DNA of 64,000 bases from Maribacter aquimaris (lineage in GTDB: Bacteria; Bacteroidota; Bacteroidia; Flavobacteriales; Flavobacteriaceae): the NCBI RefSeq assembly GCF_014596745.1, contig NZ_JABTCF010000001.1, positions 496,001 through 560,000 of the forward strand, read 5' to 3'. The position numbers were made by a program, and so were the translations under genes. The notes under the pieces were generated by a model. It was given only the letters and a program-made list of their open reading frames with translations, searched no databases and had not been told where the DNA came from. Within the stretch, counting starts at the first letter, position 1, and each line of letters starts with the position of its first letter. Positions 40,694-49,718 of the stretch are shown in pieces.

Positions 40694-43546
40694 TTATTTG
40701 GAGAGGTACATCTTTCTTCTTGAATAAAGGTTGTAAAACTCATCATCCTTTAAACTATCGATAAATAGTATACTTTCCCCCGTACTCTTCATTTCCGGTC
40801 CTAGGTTTTTATTTACATTCGGGAATTTATTAAAAGAAAATACCGGTTGCTTTATTGCAAACCCATCCAATTGCGGATTAAAATTGAAATCCTTTATCTT
40901 CTTTTCTCCCAACATCACCTTGGTCGCATAGTTCACATAAGGTTCTTTATATGCTTTGGAAATAAATGGAACCGTTCTTGAGGCTCTTGGATTGGCCTCT
41001 ATGATATATACAATATCTTCTTTAATGGCAAACTGAATATTGATCAATCCAACGGTATTCAAGGCCAAGGCGATTTTTTTGGTATGATCCTTTATCTGTT
41101 GCATGACAAACTCCCCTAAATTAAAAGGAGGCAAAGTCGCATTGGAATCCCCGGAATGGATACCACAAGGTTCGATATGCTCCATGATTCCAATAATATA
41201 AACATCCTTACCATCGCAAATAGCATCCGCTTCCGCTTCGATGGCTCCATCCAAATAATGGTCCAAGAGCAACTTGTTGTTGGGTATTTTTCGAAGTAAA
41301 TCGACCACATGGGTCTCCAACTCCTCCTTATTGATAACAATCTTCATACCTTGCCCCCCTAATACATAGGATGGTCTTACCAACAATGGGAAATCCAGTT
41401 TTTCGGCCAATTCCAAAGCCTCTTCGGCGGTTTCCGCCACCCCGAATTGCGGGAAAGGGATATTGTTTTCCTCCAATAATGTGGAAAAACTCCCCCTATC
41501 CTCGGCCAAATCCAAGGCTTTAAAGGTGGTTCCAATAATCTTGATTCCGTATTTATCCAATTTTTCAGCCAGTTTCAAGGCTGTCTGCCCTCCCAATTGC
41601 ACAATAACACCCTCCGGTTTTTCATGACGGATGATATCATAGATATGCTCCCAGAAAACCGGTTCGAAATACAACTTATCCGCCGTATCAAAATCCGTCG
41701 ATACCGTTTCGGGGTTACAATTGATCATTATAGTCTCATAACCACATTCTGCTGCTGCCAATACCCCGTGCACACAGCAATAATCGAACTCTATCCCCTG
41801 CCCAATCCGGTTGGGACCCGATCCAAGCACCACTATCTTTTTCTTATCGGTGACAATACTATCGTTTTCAACCTTTTTAACGCCATCCGCGGTTTCGTAT
41901 TCCGCTTCGAATGTTGAATAATAATAGGGTGTCATCGCTTTGAACTCCGCTGCACAGGTATCCACTAGTTTATAAATCCTATTGATGTTCAGTTCTTCAC
42001 GCTTGGAGTAAACCTCACTTTCATAACAATCGAGCATATGGGCGATCTGCCTATCGGCAAAACCCTTCTGTTTGGCCTCCAACAACAGACTCTTCGGTAG
42101 ACTGGCAATGGTATATTCCGATATTTCCTTTTCAAGGAAATGTAATTCCTCATACTGTTTCAGGAACCACATGTCAATTTTTGTGATATCATGGATCCTA
42201 CTAAGTGGAATACCCAATTGAATGGCATCGTAAATAACAAAAACCCTATCCCAACCGGGAATCGTAAGTTTATTTATAATTTGATCGTAATCGGTATATC
42301 CCTTTCCATCGGCACCAAGTCCGTTTCGTTTGATCTCGAGTGATTGGGTTGCTTTATGAAGTGCTTCCTGAAAAGAACGACCAATACCCATTACTTCTCC
42401 CACGGATTTCATTTGCAGGCCTAAGGTTCTGTCAGATCCTTCGAACTTATCAAAATTCCATCGCGGTATTTTTACGATTACATAATCCAAGGTTGGCTCA
42501 AAAAGAGCGGACGTTGATTTTGTAATTTGATTATCCAACTCATCCAAATGGTACCCAATGGCTAATTTTGAGGCAATCTTCGCAATAGGATAACCTGTTG
42601 CTTTTGACGCCAACGCCGAAGACCTGGACACCCTAGGGTTGATCTCTATAGCAATAATATCCTCTTCTTCATCCGGACTAACAGCGAACTGCACATTACA
42701 ACCACCGGCGAAATCACCAATACTTCGCATCATTTTGATGGCCATGTCGCGCATTCTTTGATAGGTACGGTCAGACAAGGTCATTGCAGGCGCAACGGTA
42801 ATGGAATCCCCTGTATGGATACCCATGGGGTCCATATTCTCAATGGTACAGATAATCACAACGTTGTCATTCTTATCCCGTAACAACTCCAATTCGTATT
42901 CTTTCCACCCCATTAGGGCCTTATCGATCATAACCTCGTGAATAGGTGAGATTTCAAGTCCCCTACTCAATAACTCATCAAAATCCTCAGGTTTATAAAC
43001 AATCGAAGCCCCGGCGCCCCCTAAGGTATAGGAAGCACGGATTACCAAAGGAAACCCGAATTCCTGGGCTATTTCCTTTCCTTTTAAGAAAGATGTCGCT
43101 GTTGCCTGGGGAGCCATTCCCACTCCTATTTTCAACATCAATTCCCTGAACTTCTCACGATCTTCGGTAATATTTATCGCATCGATATCAACCCCAATGA
43201 TCTCTACATTGTGATCTACCCAAATTCCTTTTTCATCAGCCTCAATACATAGATTCAAAGCTGTCTGTCCTCCCATCGTGGGCAAAACCGCATTGATTTG
43301 AGGGTGTTCTTTCAATATTTCAAGAATAGATTTTGTCGTCAGCGGTTTCAGGTAAACATGATCCGCCATTGTCGGGTCAGTCATAATCGTGGCTGGGTTA
43401 CTATTGATCAAGACGGTTTCTATACCATCCTCCCGTAAACTACGAAGTGCCTGGGAGCCCGAATAATCGAATTCACAAGCTTGTCCGATTACAATTGGAC
43501 CTGACCCTATAATCAATATTGACTTTAAATCTTTTCTTTTTGGCAT
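40694..43546 (-). CDS. carB: Carbamoyl-phosphate synthase large subunit, without allosteric domain
   Basis: The 950-residue protein has two homologous ATP-grasp halves: PMGGQTALNLC, VIRASYTLGGAGASI and EINPRVSRSSALASKATGYP in the first, and PNRIGQGIEFDYCCVH, VRPSYVLGGQGM and EANPRASRTVPFISKA in the second. It makes carbamoyl phosphate for pyrimidine and arginine synthesis. The E. coli enzyme has about 1073 residues; here the frame ends soon after the conserved FNKFPNVNKNLGPEMKSTGE, so the C-terminal MGS-like domain that binds ornithine and UMP is missing. The C-terminus is clean, not frameshifted. The small subunit carA is not in the window. Confidence 0.97.
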   Translation of the reverse strand: MPKRKDLKSILIIGSGPIVIGQACEFDYSGSQALRSLREDGIETVLINSNPATIMTDPTMADHVYLKPLTTKSILEILKEHPQINAVLPTMGGQTALNLCIEADEKGIWVDHNVEIIGVDIDAINITEDREKFRELMLKIGVGMAPQATATSFLKGKEIAQEFGFPLVIRASYTLGGAGASIVYKPEDFDELLSRGLEISPIHEVMIDKALMGWKEYELELLRDKNDNVVIICTIENMDPMGIHTGDSITVAPAMTLSDRTYQRMRDMAIKMMRSIGDFAGGCNVQFAVSPDEEEDIIAIEINPRVSRSSALASKATGYPIAKIASKLAIGYHLDELDNQITKSTSALFEPTLDYVIVKIPRWNFDKFEGSDRTLGLQMKSVGEVMGIGRSFQEALHKATQSLEIKRNGLGADGKGYTDYDQIINKLTIPGWDRVFVIYDAIQLGIPLSRIHDITKIDMWFLKQYEELHFLEKEISEYTIASLPKSLLLEAKQKGFADRQIAHMLDCYESEVYSKREELNINRIYKLVDTCAAEFKAMTPYYYSTFEAEYETADGVKKVENDSIVTDKKKIVVLGSGPNRIGQGIEFDYCCVHGVLAAAECGYETIMINCNPETVSTDFDTADKLYFEPVFWEHIYDIIRHEKPEGVIVQLGGQTALKLAEKLDKYGIKIIGTTFKALDLAEDRGSFSTLLEENNIPFPQFGVAETAEEALELAEKLDFPLLVRPSYVLGGQGMKIVINKEELETHVVDLLRKIPNNKLLLDHYLDGAIEAEADAICDGKDVYIIGIMEHIEPCGIHSGDSNATLPPFNLGEFVMQQIKDHTKKIALALNTVGLINIQFAIKEDIVYIIEANPRASRTVPFISKAYKEPYVNYATKVMLGEKKIKDFNFNPQLDGFAIKQPVFSFNKFPNVNKNLGPEMKSTGESILFIDSLKDDEFYNLYSRRKMYLSK

Positions 43547-43576
43547 GCTCTCAGTTTTGTTTTAGATATTACAAGA

Positions 43577-43614
43577 ATAAAAAAAAGGTGCTACTTTTAG
43601 AAAAGTAACACCTT
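43577..43614 (-). terminator. Terminator behind rpmH
   Basis: On the minus strand AAGGTGTTACTTTT and AAAAGTAGCACCTT pair over 14 bases (one G-T wobble) and are followed by eight T. It separates rpmH from carB, so carB needs its own promoter. Confidence 0.88.
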
Positions 43615-43640
43615 AATATTTTAAAAAAATAGTTCTAACA

Positions 43641-43799
43641 TTATTTTTTATGTCTCGGCTCAGAGGATACAGATAATTTTTTTCTTCCTTTTGCTCTTCT
43701 TCTAGAAAGAACTTTTCTACCATTAACGGTTGCCATGCGCTCTCTAAAGCCATGCTTATTCTTCCTTTTTCTTTTTGATGGCTGATATGTTCTTTTCAT
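43641..43799 (-). CDS. rpmH: 50S ribosomal protein bL34
   Basis: A frame of 52 codons starting at the ATG at 43799 reads [18 protein letters not shown], then [18 protein letters not shown] and [16 protein letters not shown]. This is bL34, with the invariant KRTYQPS start and the basic core. A few residues more than the E. coli protein (46) are at the C-terminus, as is common in Bacteroidota. It has its own promoter and terminator. The usual neighbour rnpA is not present next to it. Confidence 0.98.
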   Translation of the reverse strand: MKRTYQPSKRKRKNKHGFRERMATVNGRKVLSRRRAKGRKKLSVSSEPRHKK

Positions 43800-43870
43800 C
43801 CTCTGGCTAAATTTTTAAACTTATATTTTGTGCTTATGATTTTTGCTTATACCTCTGCAAAATCTGGGCG

Positions 43871-43878
43871 CAAATATA
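43871..43878 (-). promoter_or_regulatory. -7 box for rpmH
   Basis: The minus strand reads TATATTTG followed by CG. TTTG lies about 22 bases upstream as a -33 element, a textbook Bacteroidota promoter. The leader to the ATG is about 65 bases. The rest of the 229-base gap up to 44028 holds only the divergent promoter. Confidence 0.7.
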
Positions 43879-43958
43879 CAAAGAGTTTTCGCTTTGACAA
43901 ACCTAATCAAAAAAATATTTTTTTCATGCAGGTTTACTAGCTACAAGATGGTTTTTAT

Positions 43959-43966
43959 TACTTTTG
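43959..43966 (+). promoter_or_regulatory. -7 box for the gene at 44029
   Basis: TACTTTTG followed by CC matches TAnnTTTG, 62 bases before the ATG at 44029. Confidence 0.5.
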
Positions 43967-44028
43967 CCCATCAAGGGATCAAATGTCCATTATTGGTTAA
44001 ATTCATCCACAAACAATAGCAAACTACC

Positions 44029-44544
44029 ATGTTCAACAAAAATATCAAACTCGTTATAGCAGGCCTGATTATTGCATATGCCATTTATCAATTTGTTGAG
44101 GGAAACATCGGAAACGGTATATTCTTGATTCTTTTTTCATTCATATTCATATTCCTCTATTTTAGGAACGAAATTATTTTACTTGCTTTTCTTAGAATGC
44201 GGAAACAAGATTTGGAAGGTACCAAAAAATGGTTGGACAAGATTAAAAATCCGGAATCAGCCTTGATCACCAAGCAACAAGGGTATTTCAACTATTTGCA
44301 CGGAATCATTCTTTCCCAAAAGAACCTGACCCAGGCGGAGAAATTCTTTAAAAAAGCTTTGAAACTCGGACTCACCATGGATTATGATACGGCAATGGCC
44401 AAATTGAGCTTGGCTGGTATTGCCATGCAGAAGCGCCGCAAAAGGGAAGCTACGATGCTTTTGAACGAAGCCAAAAAATTGGATAAAAGCAACATGCTTA
44501 CCGATCAAATAAAAATGATGCAACAGCAAATGAAAAAGATTTAA
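44029..44544 (+). CDS. Membrane protein with TPR-like cytosolic part, unknown function
   Basis: The 171-residue protein has two closely spaced membrane segments (about 5-22 and 29-57), then a helical soluble part with ALITKQQGYFNYLHGIILSQ and AEKFFKKALKLG, which looks like two tetratricopeptide repeats. TPR parts serve protein binding, but no partner can be named. It has its own promoter box and converges with cls, whose stop lies two bases away. Confidence 0.78.
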   Translation: MFNKNIKLVIAGLIIAYAIYQFVEGNIGNGIFLILFSFIFIFLYFRNEIILLAFLRMRKQDLEGTKKWLDKIKNPESALITKQQGYFNYLHGIILSQKNLTQAEKFFKKALKLGLTMDYDTAMAKLSLAGIAMQKRRKREATMLLNEAKKLDKSNMLTDQIKMMQQQMKKI

Positions 44545-44545
44545 C

Positions 44546-46009
44546 TTAGAGCAAAGGAGCCCATAATCTACTGATCGATTCTTGTATTTTACGGGTCATA
44601 CCACGTTGTAACCATCTTTCATAATCCACTTCCTCACTTTCCAATAGATCTTTTTTGTAGATTTCCCGCATTTGCCGGTTAATTCCCATATTGTATACTA
44701 GAGCATTGATTTCAAAATTCAACGAAAAACTTCGATAATCTAAATTTGCAGTTCCTATACTCGTGAAATAGTCATCAATGATCATTGTTTTTGCATGCAC
44801 AAACCCCTTGTGGTATCTAAAAATGCGAACCCCGGAACGCGCCAATTGCTCAATATAGGAATCCGTCGCATACTGGGCCGCCCATGAATCCGATTTCTTG
44901 GGAATGATGACCCTAACATCCACCCCACTTCGAGAAGCTGTTGTCAAAGCGGTTAGAATTTGACTATTGGGTATCAAATAAGGGGTCGTAATACAAATGC
45001 TTTTTTTGGCCGTGTTTATGGCCGTGAACATGGCCTCCATAATATTCTCCCAATCAGTATCAGGACCGCTGGCAATGATTTGGACCGCTACGGGATCCTG
45101 TACTTTGGATTTGGATTTAGGAAAATGTCTTCCCTCCAATGCAATATCATCCTTGGCAGCGAAGTTCCAACTGAGGAAAAAGGAGGATTGCAAGGCCCCT
45201 ACGGCCGCACCTTGTATCCGCAAGTGGGTATCCCTCCAATAACGCTTGTTCGTATAGTCATTATTATACTTCTTGTCAATATTGATCCCGCCTAAATAAC
45301 CGATTTTACCATCAATAACGACTATTTTACGATGGTTCCTGTAATTGATCTTACTGGTGGAATTTGAGAACAATACCGGTAAGAACGCATGGTGCCGCAC
45401 TCCACTGTCAGTCAGAAGTTTTTTGGATCTCGATGAAATAGTGCTTCCCACATCATCATAGATCAACCTTACCTGTACCCCTGCTCTTGCTTTTGCACAA
45501 AGCGATTCAATAATTTCAATTCCTTGTACATCATCGACAAACACGAAATATTCCATGTGTATGTGATCTTCTGCCTGTGCAAGGTCTTTCTTTAATTTTT
45601 TGAATTTTTGCTCCCCATTGACCAGAATATCCACTTCATTCTCAAAAGTGAGAACCGCTTTCTCGTTGTGACGCAATAAATTATAGATTTTAAAGGCCCC
45701 ATCGCCAAATTCATTCTTGAAGTCGAAACGCTCCTCCCTGTCTAAACTGAATTTCTTACGCCACTGCTTCAGTGACTCATTGTCGAAAATGTACTTCTTT
45801 TCGAATATTTTGTGCTTTCGATAGTCCTGTCCGAAAAAGTAATAAATGAAAATGCCCAAAAATGGCAGTATGGCCAGTATAAATATAAATGAGAGTGTTT
45901 TTACCGGATTTTTGTTCTTGAGTACGATAAGTATCGAAAAAAGTACAACCAGCACATAATTTACCCCTAAAAGAATTGGCCAAATATTTTCCTTGAAGAA
46001 AGAAAACAT
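44546..46009 (-). CDS. cls: Cardiolipin synthase
   Basis: The 487-residue protein has two N-terminal membrane segments (about 8-60) and two phospholipase D domains with HKD motifs: YRNHRKIVVIDGKIGYLGG and VHAKTMIIDDYFTSIGTAN. It joins two phosphatidylglycerols (or PG and PE) to form cardiolipin in the inner membrane. The length and the ending (WAPLL) agree with Cls. It lies two bases behind the lytic transglycosylase gene, so the two are probably co-transcribed envelope genes. Confidence 0.95.
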   Translation of the reverse strand: MFSFFKENIWPILLGVNYVLVVLFSILIVLKNKNPVKTLSFIFILAILPFLGIFIYYFFGQDYRKHKIFEKKYIFDNESLKQWRKKFSLDREERFDFKNEFGDGAFKIYNLLRHNEKAVLTFENEVDILVNGEQKFKKLKKDLAQAEDHIHMEYFVFVDDVQGIEIIESLCAKARAGVQVRLIYDDVGSTISSRSKKLLTDSGVRHHAFLPVLFSNSTSKINYRNHRKIVVIDGKIGYLGGINIDKKYNNDYTNKRYWRDTHLRIQGAAVGALQSSFFLSWNFAAKDDIALEGRHFPKSKSKVQDPVAVQIIASGPDTDWENIMEAMFTAINTAKKSICITTPYLIPNSQILTALTTASRSGVDVRVIIPKKSDSWAAQYATDSYIEQLARSGVRIFRYHKGFVHAKTMIIDDYFTSIGTANLDYRSFSLNFEINALVYNMGINRQMREIYKKDLLESEEVDYERWLQRGMTRKIQESISRLWAPLL

Positions 46010-46011
46010 AC

Positions 46012-46971
46012 CTATTTGGCGACTTTATAATAGCCTTTATTCGGGATTTCTATGGTGTATGTCTTTCTTGATGCATTGTTCAAGTGAGGCTCTCGTAACC
46101 ATGGGTTATGCCGTTTTAAGATTTTATAATTGATCTCATATTTTTGGGCAAAATCCGCAAAACTGGCAATAGGCTCATCGACCTCTACCTTAAACGCAGG
46201 AACGGCACTGTACATATCTTCCTTTTCAATCTCAAAGCCATATTTTTCAGGACTCGAAAGAATTTCTTTTATGGCCATAATCCTGAATACGTACCTTCCT
46301 GTCTCTTGTCCGAGCAAAAGATCATAATAATCCTCTACCTTCTGGATTCCCATAAATTTATTGATTGCACCAGGACCTGCATTGTAAGAGGCTGCGGTCA
46401 GTGTCCAACTTCCATATTTCTCTTTCCATTTGTTCAAGTAATCACAGGCAACCTGGGTCGATTTCTCTAGATGGTAACGTTCATCCACATTGGCATTTAT
46501 CTCGAGTCCATACTCCCTACCCGTTCCTTTCATTATTTGCCAAAAACCGGTAGCCCCGGCATGGGACACCACATTGGTCAAGCCACTTTCCGCAACTGCC
46601 AAATATTTAAAATCATCTGGAATACCATTTTTGGCCAGAATAGGTTCTATAACCGGGAAGTATTTATTGGCCCTTTTCATTAATAGCAAGGCATTTGACT
46701 GCCAATAGGTATTCACCAAGAACTCCCTATCGATACGCTCCATAATTTCAGGGTCGTCCTGAGGCACCAATTCACCTGCAAAATTCAAATCTTCCGGGAT
46801 CTCAATCGCAGAAATCCTATACGTATCGGAAACACTCTTATCATTATCGTTTTCGGCAACATCCTGTACAGATTCATTTTCGCTTTCATTAACACCTTGT
46901 ACGGCAAAAATGAGGGTCGTTATCACAAAAAAGACCCCTAACAGCATTAAAATATTCTTTAAAATCCTCAT
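46012..46971 (-). CDS. Membrane-bound lytic transglycosylase, MltD/Slt-like
   Basis: The 319-residue protein has an N-terminal membrane anchor (about 5-25), a linker rich in Asp and Glu, and an SLT domain with catalytic E128 in VAESGLTNVVSHAGATGFWQ (quoted to 20 residues) and NAGPGAINKF. The last 60 residues (ASFADFAQKYEINYKILKRH) look like one LysM-type domain. It cuts the glycan strands of peptidoglycan in the periplasm. It heads a two-gene run with cls. Confidence 0.92.
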   Translation of the reverse strand: MRILKNILMLLGVFFVITTLIFAVQGVNESENESVQDVAENDNDKSVSDTYRISAIEIPEDLNFAGELVPQDDPEIMERIDREFLVNTYWQSNALLLMKRANKYFPVIEPILAKNGIPDDFKYLAVAESGLTNVVSHAGATGFWQIMKGTGREYGLEINANVDERYHLEKSTQVACDYLNKWKEKYGSWTLTAASYNAGPGAINKFMGIQKVEDYYDLLLGQETGRYVFRIMAIKEILSSPEKYGFEIEKEDMYSAVPAFKVEVDEPIASFADFAQKYEINYKILKRHNPWLREPHLNNASRKTYTIEIPNKGYYKVAK

Positions 46972-47071
46972 ATTTCCTCATTAAGTTTAAATCCAAAGGT
47001 ACTAAAGAAACATAGAAAAAAATGAATCTTTATTTCTTAATACAGTGACAAACACCATTACTACAACTTCG

Positions 47072-47734
47072 TTATTCCCTAATAATTGTGGGCAGATGCT
47101 CATTAAACCATCGAGCACGATGGATAATCATGGTATGAGTGCCGTTTTTAACAGGAATGCAATCCTTAATATGTGCGATAGGGAAAACAGTATCCTTATC
47201 CCCATGGATATGCACAAGGTTTTTAGGATACCGCAGCTGTTTCCAATTGACAATCTGGTCAATTGACCAATCAATATACTGTTTATCCCTAATGGACAAG
47301 TACTTTTCGTAAAGTTCCAATCGCTTATGTACGGCCTCCCCAAACGCATATTTGGCCAGCAATTCCACATTATTCACCAATCCCGTAGGCAATAGTTTAT
47401 GCACTTTGGTGTATTTGGCAAAGAGCATTCTTTTAGGCAATTCTTCCGTACTTTTTACGCTAGAAACCAGGATAACCTTCTTTGTATCTATGAGTTTGGC
47501 CATTTCCTGTACCAGCATACCCCCGAAGGAAACCCCAATCAGGACCGGGTGGTCATGTTTAATGTTTTTTACCATTTTCTGCGCATAGGCAACCAATGAC
47601 ATGTCCTTTTCCGGGACAAACCAATCAAGCCTATGGGTTTCAAATTCAGTTTCAGGTAAACGTATATTTTCGAATATCGTTGAATTCGCAGCCATTCCTG
47701 GCATGAAGTAAACTTGTATTTTTTCTTGGTTCAT
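47072..47734 (-). CDS. Alpha/beta hydrolase
   Basis: The 220-residue cytosolic protein has the fold of small alpha/beta hydrolases: YFMPGMAANSTIFENIRLP at the start, the nucleophile elbow GVSFGG (Ser), the acid loop HIHGDKDTVFP and the histidine in VKNGTHTMI. No signal peptide is seen, in contrast to the hydrolase gene at 10781. The substrate is unknown. It is separated by 100 bases from the transglycosylase gene and divergent from the small GNAT gene. Confidence 0.87.
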   Translation of the reverse strand: MNQEKIQVYFMPGMAANSTIFENIRLPETEFETHRLDWFVPEKDMSLVAYAQKMVKNIKHDHPVLIGVSFGGMLVQEMAKLIDTKKVILVSSVKSTEELPKRMLFAKYTKVHKLLPTGLVNNVELLAKYAFGEAVHKRLELYEKYLSIRDKQYIDWSIDQIVNWKQLRYPKNLVHIHGDKDTVFPIAHIKDCIPVKNGTHTMIIHRARWFNEHLPTIIRE

Positions 47735-47903
47735 ATCGTTCTGCCTTACGAATTTCTTAGGAAAATCGTATTTTTATTATTACTTTTGTATTCTGTTTCG
47801 AATAACCCCAAGCATCTTATTACAAAGCCATGTAAATGTATAAAATTACGATTCAATCTGACGTGATTTTTTTTAGGTAAGACCAATAATAAAATCTAAC
47901 TAT

Positions 47904-48197
47904 ATGAATGAAGTAGAAATAAATGACAATAGTTTCTTGCGCCAATTTGAAGCTAGAGTCGAAGGTCAATTAGCTAAGATCGAATATTCTTCACAAGAAC
48001 GTAAAGTTTTTTTAACCAAATTGGTTATTCCGGAAGAAATCACAAAAGAAGGTTTTAAAGAAGACTTCATCAAATCTGTTTTACATCATATTCAAGACCA
48101 AAACCTAAGAGTGGTACCTACGAGTCCACAAATAGCAGGTTTCTTAAGAAAAAACAGACAGTACAAAGAGATGCTACCGGTAGGAATCCGGATTTAA
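47904..48197 (+). CDS. Small GNAT-like N-acetyltransferase (NATD1/YjdJ type)
   Basis: The 97-residue protein has the short GNAT pattern of the PF14542-type family: EGQLAKIEYSSQERKVFLTK, VIPEEITKEGF and VVPTSPQIAGFLRKNRQYKEM with the C-terminal consensus region. Members are single minimal acetyl-CoA binding domains with unknown substrates. It is followed by a terminator that reaches up to the stop codon of mtaB. Confidence 0.85.
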   Translation: MNEVEINDNSFLRQFEARVEGQLAKIEYSSQERKVFLTKLVIPEEITKEGFKEDFIKSVLHHIQDQNLRVVPTSPQIAGFLRKNRQYKEMLPVGIRI

Positions 48198-48215
48198 TCC
48201 AAAAAAACAACTTAC

Positions 48216-48262
48216 AAAACCTGTTTATACTGAAACAAATTCAGTCATTAACAGGTTTTTTT
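48216..48262 (+). terminator. Terminator behind the GNAT gene
   Basis: AAAACCTGTT (48216-48225) and AACAGGTTTT (48250-48259) form the outer stem, ACTGAA (48229-48234) and TTCAGT (48240-48245) the inner stem, followed by T residues. The outer end touches the mtaB stop codon on the other strand. Confidence 0.8.
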
Positions 48263-49586
48263 ATGCCGTGATGCCACTTTCCACAAACTGTATCTTTACG
48301 AGTCCGTCTACATCGATGTCTGTAAGTTCCACTTCCTGTAGTGTATTTACCAAATTGGGATTCCAAGGATACTTTACCTTAACATAATTCTCGGTAAAGC
48401 CCTGAATATAACCTTCTTTGTTTTCCCCTTCGAACAATACGGTCCTAATAGTCCCCAATTGACTTTCATAAAAGGCCCTACGTTTTTTCACTGATAGGCC
48501 CCGGAGCATTTTACTTCGTTTGCTCCTTACCTTTGATGGTACGGGGTCAAGCATACTTGCTGCAGGGGTATTATCCCTTTCCGAATAGGTAAAGACATGC
48601 AGATAGGAAATATCAAGTTCATTCAGAAATTGGTAAGTTTCCAAAAAATGGTCGTCACTTTCCCCCGGAAAACCAACAATAACATCGACGCCTATACAGG
48701 CATGGGGCATGGTCTCTCTTATTCGGTTTACCCTATCAATATAAAGTGTTCGCAGGTAACGACGCTTCATCTGTTTTAGAATAGCATCACTCCCACTCTG
48801 TAGGGGAATATGAAAATGGGGCACGAAAGAATTACTTTTTGCTACAAAATCTATGGTTTCATTTTTCAACAAATTAGGCTCAATGGAAGAAATCCGTAAT
48901 CGATTAATGCCCTCTACCCTATCCAAGGCTTGTACCAAATCCAAAAAAGTATGTTCATGTTTTTTATTCCCGAATTCACCTTTCCCAAAATCACCGATAT
49001 TTACTCCCGTAAGTACGATTTCCTTAATTCCCTTTTCTGAAATTTCCTTGGCATTCTTAAGTACGTTTTCCAAAGTATCACTACGAGAGATACCCCGGGC
49101 CAAAGGAATGGTACAAAAGGTACATTTATAATCACAACCGTCCTGTACCTTCAAAAAGGCACGTGTACGATCACCAATGGCATAACTCCCTACGTAAAAA
49201 TCAGCTTCCTCAATCTCACAGGCATGCACCTGCCCATAATCATTCTTGGATAGATCATTGACATAATCGGCTATCTTGAACTTTTCCGTTGCCCCCAAAA
49301 CCAAGTCCACCCCATCAACCGCGGCCAACTCTTCAGGTTTAAGTTGTGCGTAACAACCAATGGCTACCACAAATGCTTCCGGATTTGTTTTTAAGGCATG
49401 TCGCACGATGGACTTAAAACGCTTATCTGCATTTTCGGTGACCGAACAAGTATTTATAACATACATATCAGCCTTCTCGGAAAAGTCTACACGCTCATAA
49501 CCATCTTTTTGGAAATCTCTTGCGATTGTTGAAGTTTCTGAGAAGTTGAGTTTACATCCCAAGGTATAAAATGCTACTTTCTTCAT
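48261..49586 (-). CDS. mtaB: tRNA t6A37 methylthiotransferase MtaB
   Basis: The 441-residue protein has the three methylthiotransferase parts: an N-terminal UPF0004 domain with cysteines in YTLGCKLNFSET, INTCSVTENADKRF and IGCYAQLKPEEL, a radical SAM core with CDYKCTFCTIPLARG, and a C-terminal TRAM domain (about 370-435). The start FYTLGCKLN with K-L-N, and the absence of the MiaB-type pattern, favour MtaB, which adds a methylthio group to t6A37 in tRNA, over MiaB or RimO. It needs two 4Fe-4S clusters. Confidence 0.93.
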   Translation of the reverse strand: MKKVAFYTLGCKLNFSETSTIARDFQKDGYERVDFSEKADMYVINTCSVTENADKRFKSIVRHALKTNPEAFVVAIGCYAQLKPEELAAVDGVDLVLGATEKFKIADYVNDLSKNDYGQVHACEIEEADFYVGSYAIGDRTRAFLKVQDGCDYKCTFCTIPLARGISRSDTLENVLKNAKEISEKGIKEIVLTGVNIGDFGKGEFGNKKHEHTFLDLVQALDRVEGINRLRISSIEPNLLKNETIDFVAKSNSFVPHFHIPLQSGSDAILKQMKRRYLRTLYIDRVNRIRETMPHACIGVDVIVGFPGESDDHFLETYQFLNELDISYLHVFTYSERDNTPAASMLDPVPSKVRSKRSKMLRGLSVKKRRAFYESQLGTIRTVLFEGENKEGYIQGFTENYVKVKYPWNPNLVNTLQEVELTDIDVDGLVKIQFVESGITA

Positions 49587-49718
49587 GTGGAATTCAATTG
49601 GGTGCCCCGGGTAATTGTTTTAATTGGGCTTGCAAATATATCAAATTTTGTAGTTAGGAGGTCCTAAAGGAATATTTCAGACGTTTGGTTTTCCCACTAC
49701 TGCTTATTGAATATGGAA

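Noticed and set aside
40694-43546. CarB considered as truncated by a frameshift
   Set aside because: The end is clean, no remaining domain can be read downstream in another frame, and a terminator region follows directly.
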